64,000 nucleotides of DNA from NCBI GenBank assembly GCA_965178125.1, contig OZ237756.1:744001-808000 (forward strand), read 5' to 3'. Position numbers and translations under genes: made by a program. Under the pieces are notes generated by a model. The model was not told the origin of the DNA. It searched no databases and worked only from the letters and a program-made list of their open reading frames with translations. Positions 32,532-43,264 of the stretch are shown piece by piece (positions within the stretch are counted from its first letter, which is position 1; each line of letters starts with the position of its first letter). This DNA comes from Bilabrum cf. latius (lineage: Eukaryota > Bigyra: Bicosoecida > Bigyra > Bicosoecida).

Positions 32532-35500
32532 CTAGCCAAGGGGGCCGCGCTGGGCACTCATGCTCGGCGTGGCCTTGCCCGCCGTCACCGGAGGCGATGC
32601 AGGCGCGGGAAGCGCGTCAGCATCCGCCGCGGGGCGGCGGCTTGGAGGACGGGGGGGGTGGAGGAGGACGTCGTGGTTGCGGTGGGAACCGGGGGAGGGG
32701 CGCGAGGGTCGGCGGCTGCGGGAAGAGGCATGGCGGAGGCGGAGGTGCGGGCGGTTGCGGGTGGGGCGCGGCCAGAGGACGCGGTGCTCGGGGTTGCCGG
32801 GGTGGGGGCGGCCGGCGCTGCGGGAGTTGTGCATGGCAGGGCAGTGATGGCGGCGGGGGGGCAGCGGGGGGACGCCACGAGGACGGTGCCGGAGGGGACG
32901 GTGACGCGGCGGCCCGGGGGGGCGCCAGTCGTAGCTGGGCGGGGGGGGCGGCCTGGTGGCCGTCTCCCCGTCCTGGGTGCGGCAGCGCTCCGGTGGTGGG
33001 GGGCCTCGGCCACTCCGTGGGGAGACCTGCGGTGGAGCGTGGGTGGGGGGGGGTGGCCGGGCCGTCGGTCGTGGGGACCGGCGTGGAGCTGGGGGGGCAG
33101 TTGGGGGGGGGAATTGACACAGTGGTCGGCAGCACCGGTCACTTGGAACTGGAGGGCCACAGCGGCGGGCTGGGGGCCCGGCAGGCAGCACTTGGAGGAG
33201 GCTGCACTGCGGGACGCGGCTTGGGGAGTGACAGGATCGATTCCCCTGCAGCAGGCACCTGACAGTGCCTCGTTGCGATTCACGGCAGCTAGCCTCACTG
33301 GAGAGGCGAAGCTCACTCTGGCTCCCACGGAGGAGGGGGCTGGAGGGAAGGAGGGACCCAGTCTGCCCACCGGGCAGATCTGTAGACCTCAGCTTGGCGG
33401 GGCTGAGGTGCGGCGGCGGCCCTATAGGCCGCCACGCCGCCCCCATGCGTCCCACTGTCGGGGGCGCTCCTGGTCATCTTGGAAAATGCCACCGTTGTGG
33501 TCGCGTGCCCAGCGGGCCGGTCAGTGCGGGCGTGCAGTTGGCGCTGTGGACACGGCGGAGGCGGCGCCTGTCACGGAGGCGCCCGGGCCTGCGGCAGCTG
33601 TGACGGCAGCACCGGCCACGCCGGCGGCCTTACGTGCGGCTGCGGTGGCGGCCGAGCAGGTCCGCGCGGCGGCAGTGTGCGTGGCAGGCGTGGAGGCAGC
33701 GCCGGTCAGCGCGGAGGCAGTGCGCGTGGCAGGCGTGGAGGCAGAGCAGGTCAGCGAGGAGGCAGTGTGCGTGGCAGGCGTGGAGGCAGAGCAGGTCAGC
33801 GAGGAGGCAGTGTGCGTGGCAGGCGTGGCGGCAGAGCAGGTCAGCGAGGAGACAGTGTGCGTGGATGGCGTGGAGGCAGCGCAGGTCAGCGAGGAGACAG
33901 TGTGCGTGGCAGGCGTGGAGGCAGAGCAGGTCAGCGAGGAGGCAGGGCGCGAGGCAGGCGTGGCGGCAGAGCAGGTCAGCGAGGAGACAGTGTGCGTGGC
34001 AGGCGTGGTGACAGAGCAGGTCAGCGAGGAGGCAGTGTGCGTGGCAGGCGTGGCGACAGAGCAGGTCAGCGAGGAGGCAGTGTGCGTGGCAGGCGTGGCG
34101 ACAGAGCAGGTCAGCGAGGAGGCAGGGTGCGTGGCAGGCGTGGCGACAGAGCAGGTCAGCGAGGAGGCAGTGTGCGTGGCAGGCGTGGTGACAGAGCAGG
34201 TCAGCGAGGAGGCAGTGTGCGTGGCAGGCGTGGCGATAGAGCAGGTCAGCGAGGAGGCAGTGTGCGTGGCAGGCGTGGCGACAGAGCAGGTCAGCGAGGA
34301 GGCAGTGTGCGTGGCAGGCGTGGAGGCAGCGCAGGTCAGCGAGGAGGCAGTGTGCGTGGCAGGCGTGGCGGCCGAGCAGGTCAGCGAGGAGGCAGTGTGC
34401 GTGGCAGGCGTGGAGGCAGAGCAGGTCAGCGAGGAGGCAGCGGGTGCGGCAGCGGCTGGGGCAGACGACCTCGCCACCACCTGCATGGCCATCCCTGAGT
34501 CAGCTTCCCTTCTCACGGCTGCTGGTCTCTCTGCATCCATCGCTGACTCTTCCCGCCGACTTAAGCCAGTCCCGGCCCTGCTGGATCCGTCCGTGCAGGA
34601 ACAGGCCCGCCGTGATCGGGCCCGGTGGCGGAGATGCGTGCTCCCTCGTGTGCTGCAACGGACGTCGCACACCACCGCTGCAGAGCCGCCACTGCCATTG
34701 GCACGGACAGCCGAGGACGTCCCCTCCACCCGCCTGGCTGACTTCACTTCTGCTCCACTGCGGCGTGTGTCATCGGCACCTGCCGCCGAGTTTGCCAGGC
34801 ACCGACTGCTCCTCTCTCCACTCGCCGATGTGGCTGTCGCCCGCGGTTGCGTGAGGGGGCCCCGCTGCACCGATGCCCGCCTGCGTCGTCTGGAGTCCTT
34901 CTTTGGCGTGCGCTGTCCTACACCCGAGCCTCAGGGGCCAGTCGCTTGGCAGGCGCTCTCGCTGTACGAGGCAGCCTTGGCTGGCATCCGGTACGGGTTC
35001 CCACTATGCACCGACCCCGGCGCGGGCAGCCCACGTGACGTGACGGTGGAACAGACACGCTACTCGGATGCAGCCACTCGTATACATGCAGAGCTGGCGC
35101 ATGGCGCCGCTGTTCGTGCGGGCTGGATCGTGCCCTTGGATACGCACGACGTGCCGCCTTCACGCATCTCGTTCACCAGCTACATCGCCAAGAAGGCGGC
35201 GGGGCAGTTTCGTGCCATTGTGGACGCGTCCGCTCGCGTGAGTTCCTCAAGGGGGAAGGGCGTGAACGGCTTCGTGGACTATCGACAGTACACGCCATGC
35301 TTGCTCGACGACATCACCGTGGTCATGAAAGCGGCGGTGCGGTTCCGCCGCCGGCTCCCGGCGGGCGTGGCCATGCATGGCGCCGCCATCGACTTCTCCA
35401 AGTGGTTCTTTTCGCTCAAGCTTCGGCTGGAGGACGCGTGTCACATGTGGTCCAAGACGGGGGACCGAGCGGCTCTCTACGCCGTTCTCAGCATGGGCTC

Positions 35501-36689
35501 GGCGTCCTCGCCTGGGTGGGCCTGCCTCACCAGCACTGCCTTTAACCGCCGGTTTCGCGAGCGCAGCAGCTTCACGCCCTCGAGAGCACCGTGTGCAACG
35601 ACTGTCTTCAGCGACGACCAGCTGCTTCTTGCCGCCGCGCCCCGAGCTCCATGGCTGACGGCCCAGCTCATGTCGGAGGCTGAGTACTTGGGATTTCCCA
35701 TCTCGCGGTCAAAGGCGCGCGGGGAGCGTCCTCGCTCAGTACTCACCTACCTCGGCTACGAGTTGGACCTCGCTGCCATGCGAATTTCCCTCCCGCAGGC
35801 CAAGCAAGAGGCCCTGGTGGCGCGCTTGACATCCATCATCGCGGCCGGGTCGGTCGCCACGTCGTTGGAGTTCAAGTCGGTCATCGGGGAGCTGGGGTTC
35901 GCAGCGGGCGCTCTGGTGTGCCTGAAGCCCCAGCTTGGGCTACTGCAGTGTGCCCAGCATCGGATGCCGCTACGGGGCGGACCTCATCACCTCGACAGGC
36001 CAATCCTCGACACCCTGCGAACGCTGCGAGCTAGTGTGCAAGCCAATCGCTCACGTCGTTTCCCAACGTCTCCTCACAGGGGGCCGCGGGCTGTGCTGTA
36101 CGTGGACGCTAGCAAGGACGGATTTGGGGGCACGCTATAGCTCTACGGCACTCCTGCTGATCGTCATCGGGGCCGGCGCCTGGTCCAGGGCTTCTGGCCA
36201 CGGCCCGTGGGTCCCAGTCAGATGCCTCAGGCAGAACTGGCGGCTGTGGTGCTCCTGGTGCAGCGGTGGGCGCCGGAGCTGGCTGGCCGGAATGTGACCG
36301 TGTACGGGGACAATTTGCCTGTGTGTACGTCTGTCCGCAAGGGCTCCGCGCGTCGCTTGTGCCTCAACAGACTGTTGGGGCCGTTGTTCACCACCGTGAC
36401 ACGCCATGACTTTCAGCTCTTCTCGCAGCACGTGAGCAGCAAGGCCAACTTTGTGGCAGACGCTCTCTCTCGGAACTTCTCGCATCGCCGCTACCTCCGC
36501 TGGGGCGAGACGGTGGAGCGGGTGCGGTGTCCGCGGTGGATCTGGACATGTATGCAACGGTTCGGGCGCTCTCGGGCGGTGGAGCTAAGGGTTTGGCTTC
36601 AGGGGCTTCAGCCCTCCGCGGATTCGAGCAATTCCGTCGCGCCCGGGGGGACGACGAAGACCCATGCGCAGGCTACGAGGACCCATTGA
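32532..36689 (+). CDS. pol: YR retrotransposon Pol: reverse transcriptase and RNase H
   Basis: This frame continues from gag after the TGA and ends at TGA 36687-36689, with one TAG at 36138 inside RNase H. The first ~370 codons are G-rich and of doubtful reality. A 45-bp repeat encodes ~17 copies of [13 protein letters not shown]-type units. RT motifs follow: [18 protein letters not shown] and FSDDQLL (the DD pair). RNase H shows [15 protein letters not shown], an Asp in VYGDN and FVADALSRN. The arrangement is typical of DIRS-type pol. The recombinase frame overlaps the 3' end. Whether translation starts by UGA readthrough or internally is open. Confidence 0.75.
33660..34440 (+). repeat. 45-bp minisatellite inside pol
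   Basis: About 17 tandem copies of a 45-bp unit beginning GAGCAGGTCAGCGAGGAGGC. Because 45 is divisible by three and the unit lacks stops, several frames stay open: one gives [13 protein letters not shown] repeats, another RGG-type repeats ([12 protein letters not shown]). Confidence 0.9.
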
Positions 36690-37690
36690 GGGCACAGCGG
36701 GCGCTCGACATCGCATGTTGCCGGTACGCCGTCTGGCGCGGCGAGGACCGCTCCGGCTCGATTGGGGGACCAACTCTGCGTTCCTACGTCAGCAACGTCT
36801 TCAGGGCATTCGTCGTGCTGCACGGCCTGCCGGGTGGTCAATCCAAGCGGCTGCGCTCGCTGCTGTCGTACTTCGCCACCCACATGGCCAGAGCTGCGGC
36901 ACCAGGGGGCCCAGTGGCAGCCAAAGGGGCCTCCGGACGCAAACCTCCTGCCGAGCTGCAGCGCCTCGCAGTGTGGTTCACTGCGCAACCTCGGGGTAGC
37001 CAGGCACACGCCGCCCGCACGGCAGCAGCCGTGGCGTTCTTCAGCGCGGCCCGCTTAGGCGAGATCGCTCAGGCGACCGTGGGTGACGAACAGCGCGGGA
37101 TGGCCCGGGGCCACCTGGTCGTGGGCGTGGACTCGGACGGCGCTGTCACTTCCATCGAGATCCTGTTGGGCCCGAACAAGTCGCGGGACACGCGCTCCCT
37201 GATGCTCAGCAGCGCAAGTCCGGTGCGGTACGTGGGCGGGCAGCCGCATGGCGCCCGGTTCTGCGGCGTCCGCATCCTGCTCGAGTACTTGCGGGCAGCA
37301 CATGGCATCGCATCGGTGGCGACTCTGCGCCGTTTCCTCGAGCACCGCCCGGCAACCGGACCAGCGTACCTGTTCGCACCAGCGCAATGTGGAGCCACAA
37401 CCGTCATTGCGGAGCTTCGTCGCTGCTGCGGCCGGCCCGAGCTGCGCCTGTCGGGGCACTCCTTGCGCGTCACGGCCATCACCACGCTGAGCAGGCAGGG
37501 ATGCTCGGACGACACGATCATGCGCGCAGGGGCCTGGAAGACACTGGCCGCGGCCCGCCGGTACCGGAACGAGAGCATCTTCGCGTTGCGCCCGCTGCCC
37601 CTGGCCGCCTCGGTCGACCTCACGCAGCCGACACGGGTGTGGACGGCCGCGCTGGACCACGCCGCAACTGCTGCAAGTATTGGAAAGTAA
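36548..37690 (+). CDS. Tyrosine recombinase of YR retrotransposon, 380 aa
   Basis: The integration enzyme of the 17-kb element, overlapping the end of pol by about 140 bp in another frame and ending in TAA at the B1 repeat. Family signatures are the first Arg in SAARLGEIAQ, the HxxR box in LSGHSLRVTAI, a GAWK segment and the C-terminal nucleophile region RRYRNES. Length fits Ngaro/DIRS recombinases (about 350-400 aa). It appears intact, and the near-identical A repeats support recent activity. It is distinct in sequence from the recombinase at 11517-12575. Confidence 0.85.
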   Translation: MYATVRALSGGGAKGLASGASALRGFEQFRRARGDDEDPCAGYEDPLRAQRALDIACCRYAVWRGEDRSGSIGGPTLRSYVSNVFRAFVVLHGLPGGQSKRLRSLLSYFATHMARAAAPGGPVAAKGASGRKPPAELQRLAVWFTAQPRGSQAHAARTAAAVAFFSAARLGEIAQATVGDEQRGMARGHLVVGVDSDGAVTSIEILLGPNKSRDTRSLMLSSASPVRYVGGQPHGARFCGVRILLEYLRAAHGIASVATLRRFLEHRPATGPAYLFAPAQCGATTVIAELRRCCGRPELRLSGHSLRVTAITTLSRQGCSDDTIMRAGAWKTLAAARRYRNESIFALRPLPLAASVDLTQPTRVWTAALDHAATAASIGK

Positions 37691-37776
37691 TGGAACTACT
37701 CCAACTGTGGGAGTGGATCCGTGATTTGGCCATTGGGCATGTAGAAGGAGCACTCATTGATTCGCAGCAGAGTTCA
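37690..37776 (+). repeat. Split direct repeat B1 (family 1)
   Basis: An 87-bp repeat starting at the recombinase stop codon. It matches 38420-38506. Confidence 0.85.
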
Positions 37777-38389
37777 TTATCTGTGTCGTCAAGACATTGG
37801 GATTGAGGTCTGTGAGACGGCAGTGAGGGCTCCGCTGGGGAGGGATAAAGCGGTAGGGTGCAGGCAGGGGGAGGACAGCAGCGACGGAAGGAGGAGGGAA
37901 ACGGGCCAGGACAGGGCGGGTGGGGTGGGGGTGGGGGGTGGAGGAGGCGACGGGCAACAGGGGCGAGGTCGGCCGAGGAGGGCAAGGCCGAGGAGAGGAG
38001 AAGGATTCCAAGATGAACGGAGGATAGGGAGGAAGGGAGGCCCTGAGCGCGGTACCAGGCGCGTGGCGGGGACGACGAAGGGGCACTGACAGGCCCGAGC
38101 AAGCCAGCGGGCTCGGGAGCGTGGAGGCCCATCGGGTAGGGAGGGGAAGCGGGCGCAGCCAAGTGGATCCAGACCACGAGGCAGCAGGATTTCTGACGAG
38201 GGCTGACACGCAAGGGCGCGGGGGTGACAGCAGATCAGAATGGGGTTGGAATAGACAGGGAGGCACCGGGGCGAGCCTGGAGGCGCGGACGGTGCAAGAA
38301 CAGAGGTAACGTGTACATTAGTGACGAGTGTGGTTTAGCATGCGCGAGACGAGACTGAGCGGCTCAGTCGATTCGGGGCGGACTGTCCC
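37777..38389 (+). repeat. Split direct repeat A2 (family 1)
   Basis: The 613-bp copy of A1, placed between B1 and B2. Confidence 0.85.
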
Positions 38390-38419
38390 AGGGAAGGGGG
38401 GGCATCTTTTCTTTTTTTT

Positions 38420-38506
38420 ATGGAACTACTCCAACTGTGGGAGTGGATCCGTGATTTGGCCATTGGGCATGTAGAAGGAGCACTCATTGATTCGCAGCAG
38501 AGTTCA
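38420..38506 (+). repeat. Split direct repeat B2 (family 1)
   Basis: The 87-bp terminal copy of B1. Viral ATPase sequence resumes at 38507. Confidence 0.85.
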
Positions 38507-39081
38507 ATCAAAGAAGATTTTTTATATTTAAATTCTAATTTCATTTTTTTATAATAAGCCATTTTTTCCTTATATAAAGTGTTTTCATTCTCTTTAACCA
38601 AATCATCTATATCAATGAAGGTCGCGCCTTCTCTTTTATATTTAGGGTCTTGAATTGGTGATATAACATACATATTTTTATATTTTAATCCTCTATACAT
38701 CCTTATATAATGTAAAGCTAAATGACTTTTCCCGCTTCCACTCTTACCAAATAATCGCACATATTCACGCCCCTATGGAAAGAGCATAGGAAAAGGTAAA
38801 TATTGACTATTATCTTTAATCGCAAATTCCTAAACTGACCGTATATATTCATCTTGTAATAGTTTATGTAATTGTTCCCTTTTCTTGTCCTTATCAACGT
38901 TATATCTTACTCGGCTTTCTCCGTAATAAGATTTTAAAACATCATCTGTTATCTCTTCCGCTTTGACGTGTTGAATATCTTTAGCGTTCGGGTCGTAATA
39001 AATAAACCGGTTCTATTGTGTTTTTTTGTATTTTTGAATAGCTACAATATGGCTATTTTCCGTATATTGTAAAGATAGCAT
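38507..39081 (-). CDS. DNA packaging ATPase, N-terminal part (split by retrotransposon)
   Basis: The N-terminal 191 codons of the PLV packaging ATPase, starting at ATG 39081 after a TATATAT stretch. Three TAG codons are read as sense, one of them nine residues before the Walker A loop. Walker A is GKSGSGKS at residues 112-119. The rest of the gene, with Walker B, is at 20957-21452 beyond the retroelement. Under the standard code only a fragment would be visible. The enzyme would pump the genome into preformed capsids. Confidence 0.8.
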
Positions 39082-39173
39082 TATATATAATAATAAAATA
39101 AAATAAACCATTTATTCACACGGGTTTAAAATATTAAGTTGGTTCCTTCTTCTATCCTTCCTCACAAAAAAAG

Positions 39174-39989
39174 TTATAGAGACATAATTATATTTTTAAT
39201 TTCCGCCCGTGTTTTCCTATTTATGTATTGGTCAATCCACGATATTATCTTATTAATATTTGCTTTAGAATACTTTGAAAATTGTTTTATTATTTCCACA
39301 TTTCCTAATGCTTTTCTCATTAGTCCTTTTAGGCTTTGAAATGATTTTGACTTCTCGCTTTGATGTCCTTTTATTCTTAGCATACTTTCTAATCGCATTC
39401 TTATGGAATATAAATATCCTAATGCTTCCCTATCAATTAAATCATTGACTCTTTTTTCATTCCTCTTCTCACCTCTTAATTTAAATAAATCCTTCAATCG
39501 TTTTAATACTTTAAAATTATTAGAACCAAAATATTTATCTACATCTCTTATTAATCCATCTTTTACCTCGTCCTAATCTATTTCATAATCACTTATATGA
39601 TAAATTATGCTTATTTCATCAATAAATTTTCCATCAAAAGCCCAAAAATCAATTTTTAAGTATGGTTTATCTCCGCTAAATATCTATTTATAAATGGTTT
39701 TAACGGGTGTAGATATGAATGCTTTTATGGTCTTGTATTTTTTATTACCAGCTTTAACCTCAATAAAATTAACCTAACTTATAAAAACCTTTACAAATCT
39801 TATTAAACTATTTATAAATTCAGGCTCTACCCTCTAATATAAATCTATATCACTAGCAAACAAGGAATAATAAGGAATAGCATACGAACCATTTAAAAAT
39901 AAATTAGCCCCCTTCTTAAAATTCACCTCATCAAATATATCGTTCTCGTATTCATTAAAATAAGCTTGTGTCAATTCATCAATTTTCAT
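39174..39989 (-). CDS. Putative nucleotidyltransferase-fold protein, 271 aa
   Basis: A frame from ATG to TAA with TAG codons as sense. The N-terminal third shows NLFLNGSYAIPYYSLFASDI followed by DLY. This resembles the hG[GS]...DhD signature of polymerase-beta-like nucleotidyltransferases, with a further acidic position in YLKIDFWAFD. The C-terminal half is helical and Lys/Arg-rich. The substrate is unknown. Possibilities include a terminal transferase or a MNT-like enzyme. The call rests on one motif. Confidence 0.45.
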
Positions 39990-40046
39990 TATATATTATA
40001 AGTATGGATAAATAACAAATTATATATACCCAATATATACAATAAT

Positions 40047-40412
40047 ATGAGCGTTAAATAGAGCATAAATGATATGACAAATAAAAGCCTTCATCATCTA
40101 GGAATAAACAGAAATGATTATAAAAAAGAAATTGATAAAATGGTTGAAGATACCGCAAACCAAATATTAAACGCAACCACAAAAGGAAAGACAAAAGGGG
40201 GAGCTTTGAACCTTCTTGGTGGAAGTGTTAATTATATTGGAGGAAAAAAGAAGGGTTCAAAGAAAGCCCCTAAAACAAAAAAGCCCCGTAGTGCTAAATA
40301 GTTAAAGAGGGATAAATTAATGAAATGGTGCCGTCAAAAGGGAATGACTATGAAAGCCAGCAATGCTTTTATAAAGAAACATGACCTTATGAATAAGGAT
40401 AATTCATTTTAA
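40047..40412 (+). CDS. Small basic virion-like protein with Gly-Gly sites, 121 aa
   Basis: ATG to TAA, with TAGs at codon 5 and before LKRDKLMKW. The middle contains LLGGS and YIGGK followed by a Lys-rich tail (KKKGSKKAPKTKK). The basic composition and Gly-Gly motifs, similar to those in the capsid protein tail, suggest a core or minor virion protein cleaved by the viral protease. This is inference. The start is close to a TATATAC stretch. Confidence 0.55.
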
Positions 40413-40489
40413 AAGACAGCCTACCAATTGACATATTATCTCTTAAGTTTATAAATTATTAATTATATCATTAATAATATATATATACA

Positions 40490-42565
40490 ATGTCAAACAA
40501 TACAATTAATGATTTACTGAAGGGTATTATGTAGAAACGGTCTAATCAACTTAGGATTGAAAATGACCCCCAAGTTAGATTAATGATATAGCAAGAAGAA
40601 GATGAAGCAGAAGCCAGAAGAAAAACCCTAAAAGATGATGCTTTTCTTCGTGCTAATTATGTTCCTATTGATGTTAGAATTGAAAGACAACAACAACAAC
40701 AAGGAATTGAAAATATTATTAAAAATATTAAGACTATGAACGCTAAAAAAGAATTACCAATTTATCAAATAGAAAATTTACAATCATTTATAAATAGAAA
40801 TCCAGATTTACCGGATAAATTAAAAAGATAGGTTGTAGATACCATTAATAATATTAATGTAAGGTAGGTAGTAGGACCAGCAAGCGATAAGAAAAAGGTA
40901 TTTGATGGAATTAAAAATATTAATATGAGATTATTTACAACCACTAAAGCACAACGGGACGCAGTATTAGAACAATTACCAAGCGATATGAGAGGATTAA
41001 AAGCAGTTCAAATACGAAACGCTTTACGACAAGCTGGAATCACGAAAACCCCCCAAGGGTAGAATGTTTCACAATTAACTAAAGTTGATGACGCTGTTAA
41101 TGCTTTATAGGATGTGTTAAATCCTCCTGAAGCCGTTCAACAATAGCAAAGAGATGACCCGCAACCTGATAGACCTGAACCAGATAACCCGCAACCGCCA
41201 CCAGAACCAAGACCAAAACCCCCTCCAACACCACAAGAAGCATTAAGCCCAGAACTACAAGAACAAATTGAAGCACTTGAAAGAGTAGCAAACGCCAATC
41301 CTTCAAGTAGTAGAAAAGCACCAAAGAAAACCGAACTAGCATCAATACTTAGATAGTCAAATGTTAAAGGTGTAAAAGGACGGTCTAAAGTTGATTTTAT
41401 AAAAAGTGCTTAGAAGAAATTATCAGAACTTAAACAAAAAGCACAAGAACAAGAGGCATCACAATCATCAGGACAAGAAGAAGAAGGGGAGAACGCCAGT
41501 AGAAATTTATCAGGCTAGTTTTCAAAAGTATCACCCGCACCAGTTCCACCTAGTGGATTCTTACAATCACCAGAACCACAAGGACAATCACCAGAACAAC
41601 AACAAGGACAATCACCAGAACAACAACAAAGCACATTTGGTTCTTTAGGACAATCGGTTTTGGATGGTATCAGTTATTTAACAGGAAAAACAGGCTCACA
41701 ACCACAAGCACCCCCCGCAGGTCAAGACAGAGGAAAAGGTGAAGCGATGGCAGTAGATGAAGATGGAGAACCTATTACAGATGAATTTGGAAGACAACTT
41801 ACAGAAGTTCAACTCAGACAAAGACAAGCACAGGCAGAACGAGATGAAGCACAAAGACAACAAGAAGAAAAAGAAAGACAAGCTAGAGAACGGAGGGGAG
41901 CCCCAGATGAAGTACCAAGAGATGGAGAAGCCGTAGAACCAGCACAACAAGCACAACCAGCAGAACCAGCACAAGAACCAGCAGAACCACAAGAACCACA
42001 GAAAACAGATGATGAAATAGCCAAATCAATAGGAAAATCAATAAATGCTAAAGGCAATAAAAATGAAATATTATCATAGTTAAAAGCAAGAGGAATAAAT
42101 CCAACAGACGCCAGCCCAACAATTAACACTTTAAAATATATTGTACGAAGGCTTAAAGCCGGAGTCTTACAACCTAATTTATCAACTGATGCTGTTAGGT
42201 CTTTAGTAGCTAGAGCAAATACAGAAGGAAGAGCAACCAGAAGTGATAGAACATTAGCAAAATCAAGACTAAACGATACGGGATATGAATTAAGCGGGAA
42301 GCCTCAATGGACATATTCACCACCAGCTCAAGGTTTCGGAAATAAAGACCCTTATAATATGTTAATGAAAGCTATTAATTTAATTATTGATTAGAAAATA
42401 AAAACATAGAACAGGGGCGGTAGTTGTGGATGTGGCAAGCATAAAGGAGGACAAATTGAACAAGAATATTTTAATGTAGCCGGTGGTAAAGGTAATCATA
42501 ATGTGAAGGACAAGGTAAAACAAATCTTATATCAACACTTTGAAAAACTAAGATTATTAAAATAA
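40490..42565 (+). CDS. Large Gln/Pro/Glu-rich PLV protein, 691 aa
   Basis: One frame from ATG after TATATATAC to TAA, with about 15 TAG codons. The product has an N-terminal helical part, a Pro-rich linker (PDRPEPDNPQPPPEPRPKPP), QSPEQQQ repeats, a charged coiled region and a Cys/Gly/His patch CGCGKHKGG near the C-terminus. A homologous copy lies in PLV-2 (62461-64000). Codon 289 is TAG here and GAG there. No family is recognised. Size and low complexity suggest a structural or scaffold protein. Apparent ORFs in other frames here are shadows. Confidence 0.7.
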
Positions 42566-42610
42566 TTAGTCTATAGGATAATAATATTTTGTTTTGTATA
42601 GATATATATA

Positions 42611-43228
42611 ATGGCAGAGTTAGTAGCAACAGCAAGCACGGTTGGTGGGGTGTTGGTTCCTCTAGGATATGCGGGATGCTTCCTTTGGAACTTATGTTCC
42701 TCACTTGCGAATCGTAAAAAATTGTGTTTAGTCCTTCCACGAAAAGGAGGTAAAAGCTCACTTAACAAAAGTTTAACGTCTATAGACCCGAATATTCTAT
42801 TAGTTGATTTAGATGAAGTCCTTAAAGTTAATGCTGACACCAAACAGGTTTTATACCTAAACGAAGCAGAACGAAGAGGGGACTTATCAACGGCTAAATT
42901 ATTAAAATTTGAACTTATGAAAAAAAGTATTGAGTCTGTAAAGAAAAATTGGTAATAGAAAGCAGAACATAGAGCCGTCTTTCTTACTTCAGATTTTGAA
43001 CTAGCACAAGAAATATTCAAAAAATCCAGCATATGCGTAGCTATACCCAGCGATAAACTGTATAGCAAAATCCATAAAGATTTAGATAATGAAGATAAGG
43101 ATGTAGCAAGACATTCACGAGCTGAATTTTTGAAAAGTTTTAACCCTAATGAGTATAGCGTGTATAATACGTTTGAAGGGCTTTCATAGATGGTTATGTC
43201 AGTCTATAATATGACCTACAGAGTGTAA
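42611..43228 (+). pseudogene. P-loop-like PLV protein with premature TAA (PLV-1 copy)
   Basis: The protein begins MAELVATAS with a hydrophobic N-terminal segment, then KLCLVLPRKGGKSSLNKSL, a possible phosphate-binding loop, and ILLVDLDEVLK, a possible Walker B. In PLV-2 the same frame runs to TAA through TTA-TAG-AAA. Here the corresponding codon is TAA (42953-42955), truncating the protein at 114 of 205 residues. Because TAA remains a true stop elsewhere, this copy is probably inactivated. The role is unknown; an NTPase or kinase is possible. Confidence 0.65.
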
Positions 43229-43264
43229 TTATTTGAATATTATTAAAATATAAATTAATAATAT

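Larger units (their letters stand above)
21453..38506 (+). mobile_element. DIRS/Ngaro-like YR retrotransposon (family 1) carrying a nested LINE
   Basis: A 17-kb GC-rich insertion in the PLV ATPase gene. The order is A1 (21453-22065), a nested minus-strand LINE, gag (30702-32531), pol (to 36689), tyrosine recombinase (36548-37690), B1 (37690-37776), A2 (37777-38389) and B2 (38420-38506). A1 and A2 have the same length and appear identical, implying recent insertion. Split direct repeats, a recombinase gene instead of a DDE integrase, and no target duplication all fit YR retrotransposons. Confidence 0.85.

Noticed and set aside
32120-33603. Gly/Arg- and Pro-rich overlapping frames between gag and the RT motifs
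   Set aside because: Extreme G-richness keeps all frames open. Only the frame continuous with gag and RT was kept, with reservation.
21453-38506. Interpretation of A1 and A2 as LTRs of an LTR retrotransposon
   Set aside because: A2 is flanked on both sides by an 87-bp B repeat, the element encodes a tyrosine recombinase, and there is no target duplication.
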